DNA of 57,291 bases, from positions 1 to 57,291 of IMG/VR virus record IMGVR_UViG_3300008954_000065; one strand, 5' to 3'. A model generated the notes under the pieces. That model worked only from the letters and a program-made list of their open reading frames with translations. It was not told where the DNA came from and did no database searches. The position numbers were made by a program, and so were the translations under genes. Source of the DNA: a virus. Of this stretch, positions 6,297 through 13,427 are shown piece after piece. How positions within the stretch are numbered: position 1 is the stretch's first letter; the number at the start of each line of letters is the position of its first letter.

Positions 6297-6497
6297 ATGA
6301 CGAACAATAAAGAAACGATCTGCCCCGACTGCAACAATGATGGCTGGCACTTTTCAACCGTTGTCAGGCATGTCAAGAGAAGACAATCCGACGGACAACA
6401 GGCAATCAGATGCGAAGTCGATAAGATACGCGTCACCTGCGAATGCCCCCAGGGCGATCTGTGGATGGAGACACACGGGCTAAGGTTCATCGGCTAA
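6297..6497 (+). CDS. small CxxC protein, 66 aa
   Basis: The frame is open from 6231; I choose ATG 6297 because it falls just before the conserved-looking part, although neither start has a clear ribosome site. CPDC near the N-terminus and CEVDKIRVTCEC near the C-terminus suggest a zinc ribbon, a common layout in phage accessory proteins. Its 3' end overlaps by four bases the 3' end of the convergent helicase-loader gene. Confidence 0.5.
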   Translation: MTNNKETICPDCNNDGWHFSTVVRHVKRRQSDGQQAIRCEVDKIRVTCECPQGDLWMETHGLRFIG

Positions 6498-7243
6498 CGC
6501 CTTGACTTGCCCTTCATTGTGACCCATCCTGAACCACACTTATCAACATATGCCCTTGTTCTATCGAGGATATCGTTCCCATATATTTTCGTGAACTCAT
6601 CTTTGCTCGATCTTGTGGTGATAATGGTAGGCAATCCTTTGTCATGGCGCTCGCACAAAATAGTGCTAACCACCCGGATACAGTTGGGGCTATCACCAGC
6701 GGTAGTTTGCGGAGCCACTTCATCTAGCACAACAACCCCCCGAATAGTCATCAAATCCCTGAGCAGTTCCCCGGATTCCCCAAAAGCAGTGATACCCATC
6801 CATTCAGACCGTGCCATGAAGCGACCATTGGACCTCCAAGCCGCATACGAAGCCGCTACCGTCTTACCCACCCCATTGGTCCCAGAAAGCACCAGAACGC
6901 CTCTCACGCGCGCTGAGACATACTTATCCATTGACTCCCCAAGTTTACCTCCAAGCTTGTTGTCTTGAGACTCCGGCGTAAGCCGGAGGGTTTTCACAAA
7001 ACTGTCAGACACGGCAATCTTCCTTATCCTTGCTTCAAAATCAGTTGACCTTTGCGAATCCGTCTCATTGGATTCCACAAAGTCCTTGATTGCCTTGTCA
7101 TTTTCAACAGCACACATCATGCAAAACGCCTCTCCGCGCTCAACCAAGAACGAAAAGTGCTCAGGTATCTTCGCAGTGCATGACGAACAGGGAACATCTT
7201 TGACCAGCCCGTAGCCGTTCTTTTCCAATGTGTTATTATTCAA
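6494..7243 (-). CDS. DnaC-like helicase loader (AAA+ ATPase), 249 aa
   Basis: A zinc-finger-like N-terminus (Cys 19, 22, 41, 44) precedes an AAA+ core with Walker A GTNGVGKT (121-128), Walker B VVVLDE (170-175) and sensor-1 TT (about 209-211), followed by Arg residues in position for an arginine finger. The size and layout match DnaC/IstB-type loaders that place the host DnaB helicase on phage origins. The start is TTG at 7243 behind GAGAGG; this is needed to include the Cys pairs. It overlaps the stop of the upstream replication ORF by 8 bases, so both are one leftward operon starting near 8.33 kb. Confidence 0.85.
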   Translation of the reverse strand: MNNNTLEKNGYGLVKDVPCSSCTAKIPEHFSFLVERGEAFCMMCAVENDKAIKDFVESNETDSQRSTDFEARIRKIAVSDSFVKTLRLTPESQDNKLGGKLGESMDKYVSARVRGVLVLSGTNGVGKTVAASYAAWRSNGRFMARSEWMGITAFGESGELLRDLMTIRGVVVLDEVAPQTTAGDSPNCIRVVSTILCERHDKGLPTIITTRSSKDEFTKIYGNDILDRTRAYVDKCGSGWVTMKGKSRR

Positions 7244-7829
7244 AGGTTATATCCTCTCTGCCTGCTATCCAATCCGCTTCAGTTGCATATCCTTCATCGC
7301 GCCATGGCCCGTAGCCACCAGGCGCAGATGGGTTATCAGGCTCGCTGAAAAGAGCTACCCATTTGTCAAAATGTTTTGCGATGTGGGTGAAGGACCAGAA
7401 CCTGGGCCGGTCTTCCCAGGGGTCTTTTTTTATTCCGTGGATTGCTTGGATGATTTGGACCAGGGTGCGCCCCTCATCCAGCATTTCTTCAATCGCTTCT
7501 CTAGTTTTTTTGCTTTTGAATGAAACAGAAGAACCCAACACAGACCGATGACATTTGACCGCGACTGCCACCGCATCATTGACCGTTATGTCCGGGCATA
7601 GATCTGGATTGAGCAGCACGGATTTCCAATCCACGCTGCACGGTTCAGCCTCAGTTTCTTTTTGCTTTAGTTTTTTATTGTAATTAATAGAACTAATATA
7701 ATTAGTAGTTACACCATGGTTGTATATAACTAATTGTAACTCAGTAGTGCTATAGAATTTATAGTTAGCAGATTGACTTTTTTCTGTCAAATCATTTTTA
7801 AGTATCTGTTTTTGCTTTTCTTTTTCCAT
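7236..7829 (-). CDS. replisome organiser, C-terminal-domain-like, 197 aa
   Basis: The C-terminal 60 residues (WxxxxFTHIAKHFDKWVALF with surrounding Trp and Phe) resemble the end of phage replisome organisers that hand the origin to the helicase loader. The N-terminal 60 residues are Lys/Asn/Tyr-rich and look like a linker. The gene has its own strong ribosome site (GGAGGG, spacing 5). It is in the same reading frame as the ORF ending at 7980, and the frame between them runs through four iterons and is broken by only two stops. It may therefore be the second half of a lambda-O-like initiator. The family assignment rests on pattern recognition. Confidence 0.55.
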   Translation of the reverse strand: MEKEKQKQILKNDLTEKSQSANYKFYSTTELQLVIYNHGVTTNYISSINYNKKLKQKETEAEPCSVDWKSVLLNPDLCPDITVNDAVAVAVKCHRSVLGSSVSFKSKKTREAIEEMLDEGRTLVQIIQAIHGIKKDPWEDRPRFWSFTHIAKHFDKWVALFSEPDNPSAPGGYGPWRDEGYATEADWIAGREDITFE

Positions 7830-7878
7830 CTGTTCCCTCCGTTTTTCGGTTTTTTCCCATTTCTTTTTGTTCTTTTGC

Positions 7879-7992
7879 GTAAGGCCACGCCTTACGCTTT
7901 CGTTTTTTTGTAAGACTACCTCTTACGCTTTTGGCAACTTTGTAAGACTACACCTTACGCATTTTGCTTTTCTGTAAGACTACACCTTACGC
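7879..7992 (-). repeat. four 19-bp iterons, candidate replication origin
   Basis: On the minus strand the word GCGTAAGGTGTAGTCTTAC occurs twice exactly (7974-7992 and 7942-7960), with variants at 7910-7928 and 7879-7897. Each copy is an imperfect dyad with GTAAG and CTTAC arms. Start-to-start distances are 32, 32 and 31 bases, that is three helical turns, so a bound protein would line up on one DNA face. Spacers are A-rich on the minus strand. Position between two replication ORFs and upstream of the helicase loader mirrors the lambda O iteron region. Confidence 0.8.
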
Positions 7993-8255
7993 TTCTTCGC
8001 CCGGTATGCGCGCATATATTTCGCTGGGTGACTATAAGATGCGGGCACCCTCCCATCCGCCAGTCCTGCTTGCTCCAGCATTTCTTGTGAGATCCATTCC
8101 GGCATGTGGACCTCTGCTTCAGCAGCGGCTGAAGACCAAATGGTGATCGCTACTCCCAGACATTCGTGATGCGTGTGTCCGGTGATTTCAGCCAGCGCTA
8201 AAACGCGGGGGTCCGATATGGCATCCAGGGACAACCTTAACTGTTTCAGTGACAT
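7980..8255 (-). CDS. replisome organiser, N-terminal-domain-like, 91 aa
   Basis: The segment from about residue 14 to 62 (DPRVLALAEITGHTHHECLG then IWSSAAAEA) looks like the winged-helix N-terminal domain of phage replication proteins, where a short helix pair is followed by a LW..A helix. The C-terminus is basic (RAYRAKKRKV) and its TAG stop lies within the first iteron. Ribosome site GGGAGCGAG is well placed. It is first in the leftward operon and in frame with the ORF at 7236-7829. It could be a separate origin-binding subunit. The family call is tentative. Confidence 0.5.
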   Translation of the reverse strand: MSLKQLRLSLDAISDPRVLALAEITGHTHHECLGVAITIWSSAAAEAEVHMPEWISQEMLEQAGLADGRVPASYSHPAKYMRAYRAKKRKV

Positions 8256-8286
8256 AACTCGCTCCCTATTTTTTTTGTTCTACGGT

Positions 8287-8325
8287 GTTGATCTTTTTGC
8301 CCCGCGACATTAGTGTGAGATCAAC
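8287..8325. promoter_or_regulatory. operator-like inverted repeat GTTGATCT / AGATCAAC
   Basis: GTTGATCT (8287-8294) and AGATCAAC (8318-8325) are perfect 8-bp inverted arms separated by 23 bases. They lie in the divergent control region between the leftward replication operon and the rightward operon starting at 8374, just downstream of the leftward promoter at 8334-8362. The right arm with its flanks repeats a word found at 3382-3407. Confidence 0.5.
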
Positions 8326-8333
8326 GGATCAAA

Positions 8334-8362
8334 AAAATACAAACAAACATCAAAAAAGTCAA
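8334..8362 (-). promoter_or_regulatory. sigma70-like leftward promoter for the replication operon
   Basis: Read on the minus strand, TTGACT (8357-8362, 5 of 6) is followed after 17 bases by TATTTT (8334-8339, 4 of 6). Transcription would start near 8327, so the inverted-repeat arm at 8318-8325 would cover the first transcribed bases, a position suited to repression. It drives the genes from 8255 down to 6494. Confidence 0.55.
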
Positions 8363-8373
8363 AGGGAGATCAC

Positions 8374-8811
8374 ATGAAACAGCCAAACATTATCGCAACC
8401 GATTTTTCGGACATCAGCTCAGTCCAGCTATGCGGGCAGGATGCGTCCTTAGTATGGGATGCAGACACGGCATCCGGCAAGCTTACATTGACCGGTTCTG
8501 AGCCATTTGATGCCGGAACCCAACACCTTCTGCTTAACTTCTTCTTTGACAAAAGCGGCGATGACCTATGCGACCTGAAGAAGATGATAGCCCGCGAGTC
8601 CGATGGCTTCTCCTCCCTGCTACTTCAGCATGAGTCTGGCATCAGCCTTCCCGCGAAAATGGAATCCTGCTTGATGATGCCTGGACCAGAAAAGATCCGC
8701 TATCGGATCGAATACTTCGTGTGCATTCTTCTAGATGGCGAAGAGATTGATTCTGAAGACCACATGCTTGAGATTCTGCATCCACGCAGCTTGGAGGAGA
8801 TGTATGGATAA
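8374..8811 (+). CDS. hypothetical protein, 145 aa
   Basis: I do not recognise the family. It is acidic, predicted mixed alpha/beta, without membrane segments. Ribosome site GGGAGATCAC precedes ATG. It is the first gene of the rightward early operon, and its distal end overlaps the next start by 8 bases. Position alone suggests an early accessory function. Confidence 0.65.
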   Translation: MKQPNIIATDFSDISSVQLCGQDASLVWDADTASGKLTLTGSEPFDAGTQHLLLNFFFDKSGDDLCDLKKMIARESDGFSSLLLQHESGISLPAKMESCLMMPGPEKIRYRIEYFVCILLDGEEIDSEDHMLEILHPRSLEEMYG

Positions 8812-8971
8812 TGAGTTTCAGGAAAATCTCAGCAATGTTTTCACCGGTCTGCTCGGATTGATGAAAACAAGCGACAAGAAAACAAAAAAAGAACTGGAAA
8901 AAATGGCCTTATTCTTCATTCAAATGGAGGTTGAGGCGTACAAAAAAACGGAGGAAGAAAATGGGAATTAA
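8804..8971 (+). CDS. hypothetical helical protein, 55 aa
   Basis: ATG 8804 follows GGAGGAG, a strong site; an upstream in-frame extension lacks one. The 55 residues are predicted helical and charged (KTSDKKTKKELEKMALFF), likely a small coiled-coil or protein-binding peptide. Overlaps both neighbours. Confidence 0.5.
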   Translation: MDNEFQENLSNVFTGLLGLMKTSDKKTKKELEKMALFFIQMEVEAYKKTEEENGN

Positions 8972-9263
8972 GATGCACAACAATGGGGTTTTAGATTACC
9001 TCGATTCGGAAATGCCAGAAGGACCAACCTACGATGTGGAACTCGACGGTCACCTGCTCGACTTCATGGATGACGTTTCAGATATCCTATCCAAAAACGT
9101 AGACATCTTGCATCGGGCCAGAAGAGAGTTGATGCGCAAAGGGCCTGAGAATGCGCTATCGGTCCTAGTTGTTGATGGTCAAGTGGAGATCCTACGCGAA
9201 ATGAAACACCAGATAAACATGGTGGGAGAAAGGAAGCGACACGATGCAGCATCCAAATTTTGA
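8961..9263 (+). CDS. hypothetical protein, 100 aa
   Basis: ATG 8961 follows GGAGGAAG at good spacing and overlaps the previous gene by 11 bases. The protein is acidic in its first half (a run of Asp and Glu around residues 25-45) and helical and basic in its last third. No family is recognised. Confidence 0.6.
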   Translation: MGIKMHNNGVLDYLDSEMPEGPTYDVELDGHLLDFMDDVSDILSKNVDILHRARRELMRKGPENALSVLVVDGQVEILREMKHQINMVGERKRHDAASKF

Positions 9264-9414
9264 GACAGTGAAGACCCGTGCCCATTGCCTGGCGCTCCAA
9301 GCAGCCACGCGGGCACACGGAGACGCTTGGATTGATTTGATTCAGGCGCAATTGAAACTGAAACTAGCGGAAAAGAAACTAGAGAAAATAAAAAAAGAAA
9401 GAAGGACAAGATGA
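9244..9414 (+). CDS. hypothetical helical protein, 56 aa
   Basis: A frame of 56 residues starts at ATG 9244 behind AAAGGAAGCG and ends as ATGA with the next gene. It is nearly all helix, ending in the very basic KLAEKKLEKIKKERRTR. It fills the gap between two clear genes in the same operon and keeps the overlap pattern, which supports it as real. Confidence 0.5.
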   Translation: MQHPNFETVKTRAHCLALQAATRAHGDAWIDLIQAQLKLKLAEKKLEKIKKERRTR

Positions 9415-9707
9415 CCAAACCAGAAACCCACAAAATCCACAAGTTCCACGGTGATACACATAGCTTCGAGGAATCGCTGGATATTTTCAGTGACACCATT
9501 TTTCTGCTTGATGTGCTCGGACGCATCATGGAAGCAAATGAAAATGATCCAGACTCAGTGTCCTGCTACATACCCACATGGCCACAGCTAATGTTGCTCC
9601 ACGAAACCTATGCGCGCGGACAAGCGCTCGGTTTCAATGAAGGACTAATGGAAGCTTCCACCAAAAAGAAAACCGCCAAGAAGAAGAAGAAAGGTGGTGC
9701 GAAATGA
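9411..9707 (+). CDS. hypothetical protein with Lys-rich tail, 98 aa
   Basis: The start overlaps the previous stop. The body is helical with an acidic segment; the last 20 residues are nearly all Lys with a final GGAK, as in small DNA-binding or histone-tail-like extensions. The same 15-base end (GGTGGTGCGAAATGA, 9693-9707) recurs at the end of the next gene. Function unknown. Confidence 0.6.
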   Translation: MTKPETHKIHKFHGDTHSFEESLDIFSDTIFLLDVLGRIMEANENDPDSVSCYIPTWPQLMLLHETYARGQALGFNEGLMEASTKKKTAKKKKKGGAK

Positions 9708-9940
9708 AGAACATCAAAGACATCGCGGTCCCCACTGTGGATATCGATCTTTTGAGGGTCCAAAGGGATGCGCTTCTGGAGATGATAGACATCGCCCCAC
9801 TTCTCAATGATGGGTGCGTGGGCGCAGCGCTGGAAATCATGGATTCTGTGACAAACCGAAACGGGGTCGATTTCATCCAGGGGTTGATCGAAATGCTGGA
9901 CGCAATGCTGGACATTGCGGAGCTGGGTGGTGCGAAATGA
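9693..9940 (+). repeat. 15-bp gene-junction repeat (two copies)
   Basis: GGTGGTGCGAAATGA occurs at 9693-9707 and 9926-9940. Each copy ends one gene (coding GGAK and stop) and contains the ATG of the next. The pair may come from duplication of a junction, and the second copy marks the start of the disrupted gene at 9937. Confidence 0.6.
9704..9940 (+). CDS. hypothetical protein, 78 aa
   Basis: The ATG lies in the 15-bp junction repeat, with GGTGGTG as ribosome site. The protein is acidic and apolar with Leu/Ile/Met heptad-like spacing, ending LGGAK like its neighbour, and may form a helical bundle. No family is recognised. Confidence 0.6.
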   Translation: MKNIKDIAVPTVDIDLLRVQRDALLEMIDIAPLLNDGCVGAALEIMDSVTNRNGVDFIQGLIEMLDAMLDIAELGGAK

Positions 9941-10060
9941 CATTCCATAAGTGAGTGCGATGATGAAAAAATCATGTGGGAACTTGCAAACCTAAATGGA
10001 CAAGAGTGGGAAGAAACAAAGGCTTACGCCAAATCTATTGTTGTCGGCAACGGATGCTGA
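9937..10060 (+). pseudogene. small gene apparently broken by a 1-base frameshift, about 40 aa
   Basis: After the second junction repeat, ATG 9937 reads only five codons before TGA. The next frame is open from there to TGA 10058-10060 and encodes a sensible acidic helical stretch (SECDDEKIMWELANLNG and onward). Removing one base of TTCC near 9945 would join them into a 40-residue protein. Either a real disruption, a sequencing error, or only the 28-residue frame from ATG 9974 is translated. Confidence 0.35.
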
Positions 10061-10087
10061 AAAACAGAAAGAAGAAAGGAAGAACAG

Positions 10088-11011
10088 ATGAAAAGACTAG
10101 AAGGAATAGGCGGAACAGATGTGGGATGCTTGCTGGGAGTAGGGTTCAAGAGCCCCTATGAGCTTTGGGAGGAAAAGACTGGGCGCGGGAAGGAATTTTC
10201 CATGAACGAAGCGATGCGCTGGGGGGTGGCACTGGAAGACGTTTTGCGCGTTCGATACGCGGAAGAGACCGGGCACAAGGTTGATACAATCGAGCCTGTT
10301 CGCCACCCGAAACATGAATGGTGGGTAGGTTCGCCCGATGGGGTAACGCCAGACCGTGTGCTGGAGATAAAAACTGCACGATTCCAGGGAGATGACTGGG
10401 GAAATCCGGGCACAGATCAAGTGCCAATGGGCTATTATTGCCAGGTACAGTGGTACATGGCAGCCCTATCCCTCAACAAAGCCGACATTGCCGTGCTTTT
10501 TTCCGGCCAGGACTTCGCCATTTATCATATCGAAAGAGATGACAAGTGCCTAAAAAGCCTGTATAAAAAAGCTAAGAACTTCTGGGAGAAAAATGTCAAG
10601 GAAGACATACCACCAGAGGAAATGTCAGCGAAAGAGCAACAGCGGTATCTCGGCATAAAATACCCGAATGATGACGGTGAAATAAAGGTTGTGGGAAATG
10701 ACGACTCTGATATGAAAGAAGCAGAGGCAATGGAATCCCTACTGTACATCAAGAAGGAGATAGAGGCTCTCAAGGAAAGAAAGGAAGAGATAGAGGCTGA
10801 GATAAAATCTTCGATTGGGCCAAATAAGGGTATGCAATCAGACCTTTATCGGGCCACATGGACCCCGCAAACGAGAAAAACAATGGACCAGAGTCGCTTT
10901 AAGGCCATGGTTGCTGATGAAATAGGGTCCAAAAGAGCCCAGGAGATGATCGAAAAATGCAAGAAGGAAAACAGCTACAGAGTCTTGAGACTGACGGAGC
11001 GAAAACAATAG
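10088..11011 (+). CDS. YqaJ-type phage exonuclease, 307 aa
   Basis: The N-terminal 200 residues show the YqaJ/lambda-exonuclease pattern of the PD-(D/E)XK fold: IGGTDVG near residue 8-14, E50 in GVALE, SPDG with D84, EIK (E93, K95) and the Q-motif CQVQWYM (119-125). These residues form the metal centre of a 5'-3' dsDNA exonuclease. A C-terminal coiled coil (about 205-260, Glu/Lys/Ile) is likely for oligomerisation or contact with the annealing partner. Ribosome site AAAGGAAG. It is directly followed by the RecT-type gene, the usual exonuclease-annealase pair. Confidence 0.9.
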   Translation: MKRLEGIGGTDVGCLLGVGFKSPYELWEEKTGRGKEFSMNEAMRWGVALEDVLRVRYAEETGHKVDTIEPVRHPKHEWWVGSPDGVTPDRVLEIKTARFQGDDWGNPGTDQVPMGYYCQVQWYMAALSLNKADIAVLFSGQDFAIYHIERDDKCLKSLYKKAKNFWEKNVKEDIPPEEMSAKEQQRYLGIKYPNDDGEIKVVGNDDSDMKEAEAMESLLYIKKEIEALKERKEEIEAEIKSSIGPNKGMQSDLYRATWTPQTRKTMDQSRFKAMVADEIGSKRAQEMIEKCKKENSYRVLRLTERKQ

Positions 11012-11034
11012 AGGCAGAAAAGAAGGAGGGAAAA

Positions 11035-11691
11035 ATGGTTGTTTCAGGAAAGCAAATGCAAAAGGTGAACATCAGCGAAAATGGTGTCCAGTTATCAGAC
11101 TTGGACTCATTGCAGAGATTCTGCAAAATGGCCCACGCATCCGGGTTTTTCGGGTCCAGGGCTACGGGAGAAGCGCTCATTCGAGAGCTGGCCCAGGCAG
11201 CAGTCAAGGTGGAATACGGCCTAGAGATTGGGCTAAAGCCCATCTCAGCGCTCATGAATGTCTATACCGTGGATGGGAAACCTAGCCTATCCAGCGGGGC
11301 AATCGGCGGCCTCATCCGAAAATCAGGCAAATACACGTATACAGTCAGCTCGACCGATCAACAATGCACCATTGAATGGTTCGAGCGATATAACGGCCAG
11401 CGAGAGCCCCTGGGGCAGTCTTCATTCAACATGGAAGACGCCAAGAAGGCAGGTCTCTCAGGCAGAAACCCATGGAAGAGATACCCAAAGGCAATGCTAT
11501 TCGCCCGCGCTTTGACGCAGGGCGCAAGGATGTTTTGCCAGGATATCTTCCTGGGCGCAGTCTACACGCCAGAAGAACTCTCGGACGGAAAGATGACAGA
11601 AGACGATTTCGAGGGAGATGTTGAACGGCAGGTGGAGGCCACAGTTGTTGGCAGTCCATCAGATTTATTTGGAGACGACGATGACGATTGA
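11035..11691 (+). CDS. RecT-family single-strand annealing protein, 218 aa
   Basis: The core around residues 50-100 (AAVKVEYGLEIGLKPISALM, then a Gly-rich SLSSGAIGGLI) and the later NPWKRYPKAMLFARAL are characteristic of RecT-type annealing proteins; the tail is acidic (GDDDDD). ATG 11035 follows AAGGAGGG, a strong site, and is preferred over an ATG at 10957 that would overlap the exonuclease. Its likely role is annealing of ssDNA exposed by the upstream exonuclease during recombination-dependent replication. Confidence 0.85.
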   Translation: MVVSGKQMQKVNISENGVQLSDLDSLQRFCKMAHASGFFGSRATGEALIRELAQAAVKVEYGLEIGLKPISALMNVYTVDGKPSLSSGAIGGLIRKSGKYTYTVSSTDQQCTIEWFERYNGQREPLGQSSFNMEDAKKAGLSGRNPWKRYPKAMLFARALTQGARMFCQDIFLGAVYTPEELSDGKMTEDDFEGDVERQVEATVVGSPSDLFGDDDDD

Positions 11692-11878
11692 GGAAATGTT
11701 TAGCGGGTTGGGTGTAAAGATCGATACGATAGAGTTTAAGGAATACGTGTCCAAATACGCGATTCAAAACGTACCCCCCGGTGGACTCATAACCGCATGG
11801 GTTGGAGAAGACGATGGAACAGAAGAAGTCATGGCAACTTGCCAACAAAATCGTAAGGGTAATCGAACAAGACCTTGA
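11681..11878 (+). CDS. hypothetical protein, 65 aa
   Basis: ATG 11681 follows GGAGACGACG within the acidic tail of the annealing-protein gene, overlapping it by 11 bases. The protein is mixed, ending in a basic RKGNRTRP tail, and overlaps the next gene for 65 bases. It could be real or a by-product of the overlap; no family is recognised. Confidence 0.4.
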   Translation: MTIEEMFSGLGVKIDTIEFKEYVSKYAIQNVPPGGLITAWVGEDDGTEEVMATCQQNRKGNRTRP

Positions 11879-12068
11879 TCTTGACGAACAAAAAGAGCTT
11901 ATCGTCTTATGGTGGGCCCTGACCTTTCTCCAGATGGAACTCACATCCAGGCTGAAAATGTCAATGGATGAGCAAAGGGAGAACCTGCACCGAGCAATGA
12001 AGCTTGTCTCCAGGGGCCACAACGTAGAAATGCCACCGGAGCCGGAAGATAAATGGGACATACACTGA
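11814..12068 (+). CDS. hypothetical helical protein, 84 aa
   Basis: ATG 11814 is preceded by GGAGAAG at good distance; a TTG four codons upstream is less likely. The sequence is almost entirely helical, amphipathic, with VLWWALTFLQMELTSRLKM in the middle, perhaps buried in a dimer. Overlaps the resolvase start by 16 bases. Unknown function within the recombination operon. Confidence 0.55.
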   Translation: MEQKKSWQLANKIVRVIEQDLDLDEQKELIVLWWALTFLQMELTSRLKMSMDEQRENLHRAMKLVSRGHNVEMPPEPEDKWDIH

Positions 12069-12613
12069 TCGCCATAGACCCAGGGTCAAAGACCGGATGG
12101 GCCATCTATGAGAACCACCATCTTTTCCTGTCAGGAGAAAAACCCCTAAAGGTTGCCGTACAGGAAATAAAGGAAAACATAGATGGAAAGCGTGTGGATG
12201 CCTTTGCGATTGAGAATATGTACTTTGGGGCTGGTCGGGCAAGCCCGAGCGCCCTCTACAAACTTGGACATAACACGGGATACATTGTTGGGTTGCTTGA
12301 ACCCTACCTGAATAACGACACCGTGATGTGGAACCCTCAGCCTGGAGAATGGCGAAAGGTTTTAGAGTTTGCTCGCGGGAGCAGGGAAGAAATGGCCGCC
12401 CTGGCATTAGAAAAAGCTGAAACCATTGCCGCACAGAAACTGGAGGGCCCAAGAGGTGGCAAACACATAGACCGAGCAATGGCCATCTGCATAGGAAGGG
12501 CCATGACTTTAATACTGAAAGGGGACTTTAAAAATGAAGAGCCGACAAAAAGAAAAACTAAAACTAGAAAGAAGCAAAAAAAGACCAGCGTACCTAAAGC
12601 GGTCAAGAGTTGA
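12053..12613 (+). CDS. RuvC-like Holliday junction resolvase, 186 aa
   Basis: The RNase H-like core has the acidic residues of RuvC resolvases: D9 in IAIDPGSKTGWA, E54 in FAIENMYF and D140 in HIDRAMAICIG. The protein would cut branched DNA and clear junctions before packaging. A very basic 30-residue tail (about 155-186) probably binds DNA; its coding sequence is overlapped for 80 bases by the next gene. In-frame GCCGTACAGG and a TTGCCGCACAG word lie within the gene. Confidence 0.85.
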   Translation: MGHTLIAIDPGSKTGWAIYENHHLFLSGEKPLKVAVQEIKENIDGKRVDAFAIENMYFGAGRASPSALYKLGHNTGYIVGLLEPYLNNDTVMWNPQPGEWRKVLEFARGSREEMAALALEKAETIAAQKLEGPRGGKHIDRAMAICIGRAMTLILKGDFKNEEPTKRKTKTRKKQKKTSVPKAVKS

Positions 12614-13031
12614 GCGAGAGTTCATAGAGGTCATAACAGACTTTATCGAGTTTCAGGATGCACCAATCGAGCATCAAGAGGAGGTAAAAAAAAGAACAAA
12701 CGAAAAGAAAAACGGCAGGCATGTAATACCAGTCTCAACAGTGAGAACCATGCTTAGAAAAATGGACAAGTTTGGGCACATCAAATGGCTCGAAGATATA
12801 TTTAAAGAAAGGATGCAAGCGGAACTTGGGGATTTCACCCCAGGAAAACCTGGTCCGACTCCACCGTCGCCAGGAGACATGAAAACATATTCGATACTAA
12901 CAGACACCAAAGGTAGGTCTTTTGCAAGAATACCTACGTGTACGCTTGGACTGGATGACGGGGAAAAGATTCTCGTTGAGTTTAGGTCTTCGCGTATAAT
13001 CATCACACCACAAAAGGAGATAGAGTCATGA
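12534..13031 (+). CDS. hypothetical protein with AbrB-like C-terminus, 165 aa
   Basis: ATG 12534 follows AAGGGGACTTTAAAA, which lies inside the resolvase gene. The N-terminal 60 residues are very basic and helical; a Pro/Gly linker follows near 105-115; the last 40 residues (LGLDDGEKILVEF, then RIIITP) resemble the swapped-hairpin SpoVT/AbrB domain of transcription regulators. That would make it a DNA-binding protein, but the resemblance is short. Its stop overlaps the ssb start by 4 bases. Confidence 0.5.
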   Translation: MKSRQKEKLKLERSKKRPAYLKRSRVEREFIEVITDFIEFQDAPIEHQEEVKKRTNEKKNGRHVIPVSTVRTMLRKMDKFGHIKWLEDIFKERMQAELGDFTPGKPGPTPPSPGDMKTYSILTDTKGRSFARIPTCTLGLDDGEKILVEFRSSRIIITPQKEIES

Positions 13032-13420
13032 ATACATTTTTCTTAAGCGGTCGCCTAGGGGCTGACCCTGAAGTTAAGTTCACCAAGGGTGGTCTCGCCA
13101 TCACAACCATCAGCATTGCCAATAATCGACGCGTCAAAAAGGACGATGCGTGGGAGGATAAGACAGACTGGTTTAGGATAAAGTTCTTCGGAAAGAAGGG
13201 CGAGGTGGTGGGAGAGCATTTCTCTAAAGGGAAATACATCAACACATGGGGCCGCATTGAGCCATTCTCATACGAAAAGGATGACGGACAGAAGGTGTAC
13301 GGACATGACTTCTGCGCCAACGATTTTGACTTTGTTGACAAGAAGGGAGAGGGGGGCGGCGAAGCTGCACCCAAGGCTCGCTCAACATCTTCCGCCGATG
13401 CGGATGAACTTCCATTTTAG
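13028..13420 (+). CDS. ssb: single-stranded DNA-binding protein, 130 aa
   Basis: The first 105 residues match the bacterial SSB OB-fold (FLSGRLGADPEVKFT, ISIANNRR, DWFRIKFFGKKGEVV, KGKYINTWGRIE). A Gly/Ala/Ser linker is followed by the acidic tip DADELPF, the hook that recruits replication and repair partners. Length 130 is slightly shorter than typical chromosomal SSB (about 175). It protects ssDNA made by the exonuclease and helicase encoded nearby. Confidence 0.92.
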   Translation: MNTFFLSGRLGADPEVKFTKGGLAITTISIANNRRVKKDDAWEDKTDWFRIKFFGKKGEVVGEHFSKGKYINTWGRIEPFSYEKDDGQKVYGHDFCANDFDFVDKKGEGGGEAAPKARSTSSADADELPF

Positions 13421-13427
13421 GTGAACC

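Noticed and set aside
7879-7992. CRISPR-like regular repeats.
   Set aside because: Repeats are 19 bases with spacers of only 12-13 bases that are A-rich and similar, only four copies, and they are imperfect dyads. This fits iterons, not a CRISPR array.
7236-8255. Stop-codon readthrough or recoding to make one initiator protein.
   Set aside because: Both a TAG and a TAA would have to be read through, while both codons end many genes here; the second ORF has its own strong ribosome site. No sign of an altered code.
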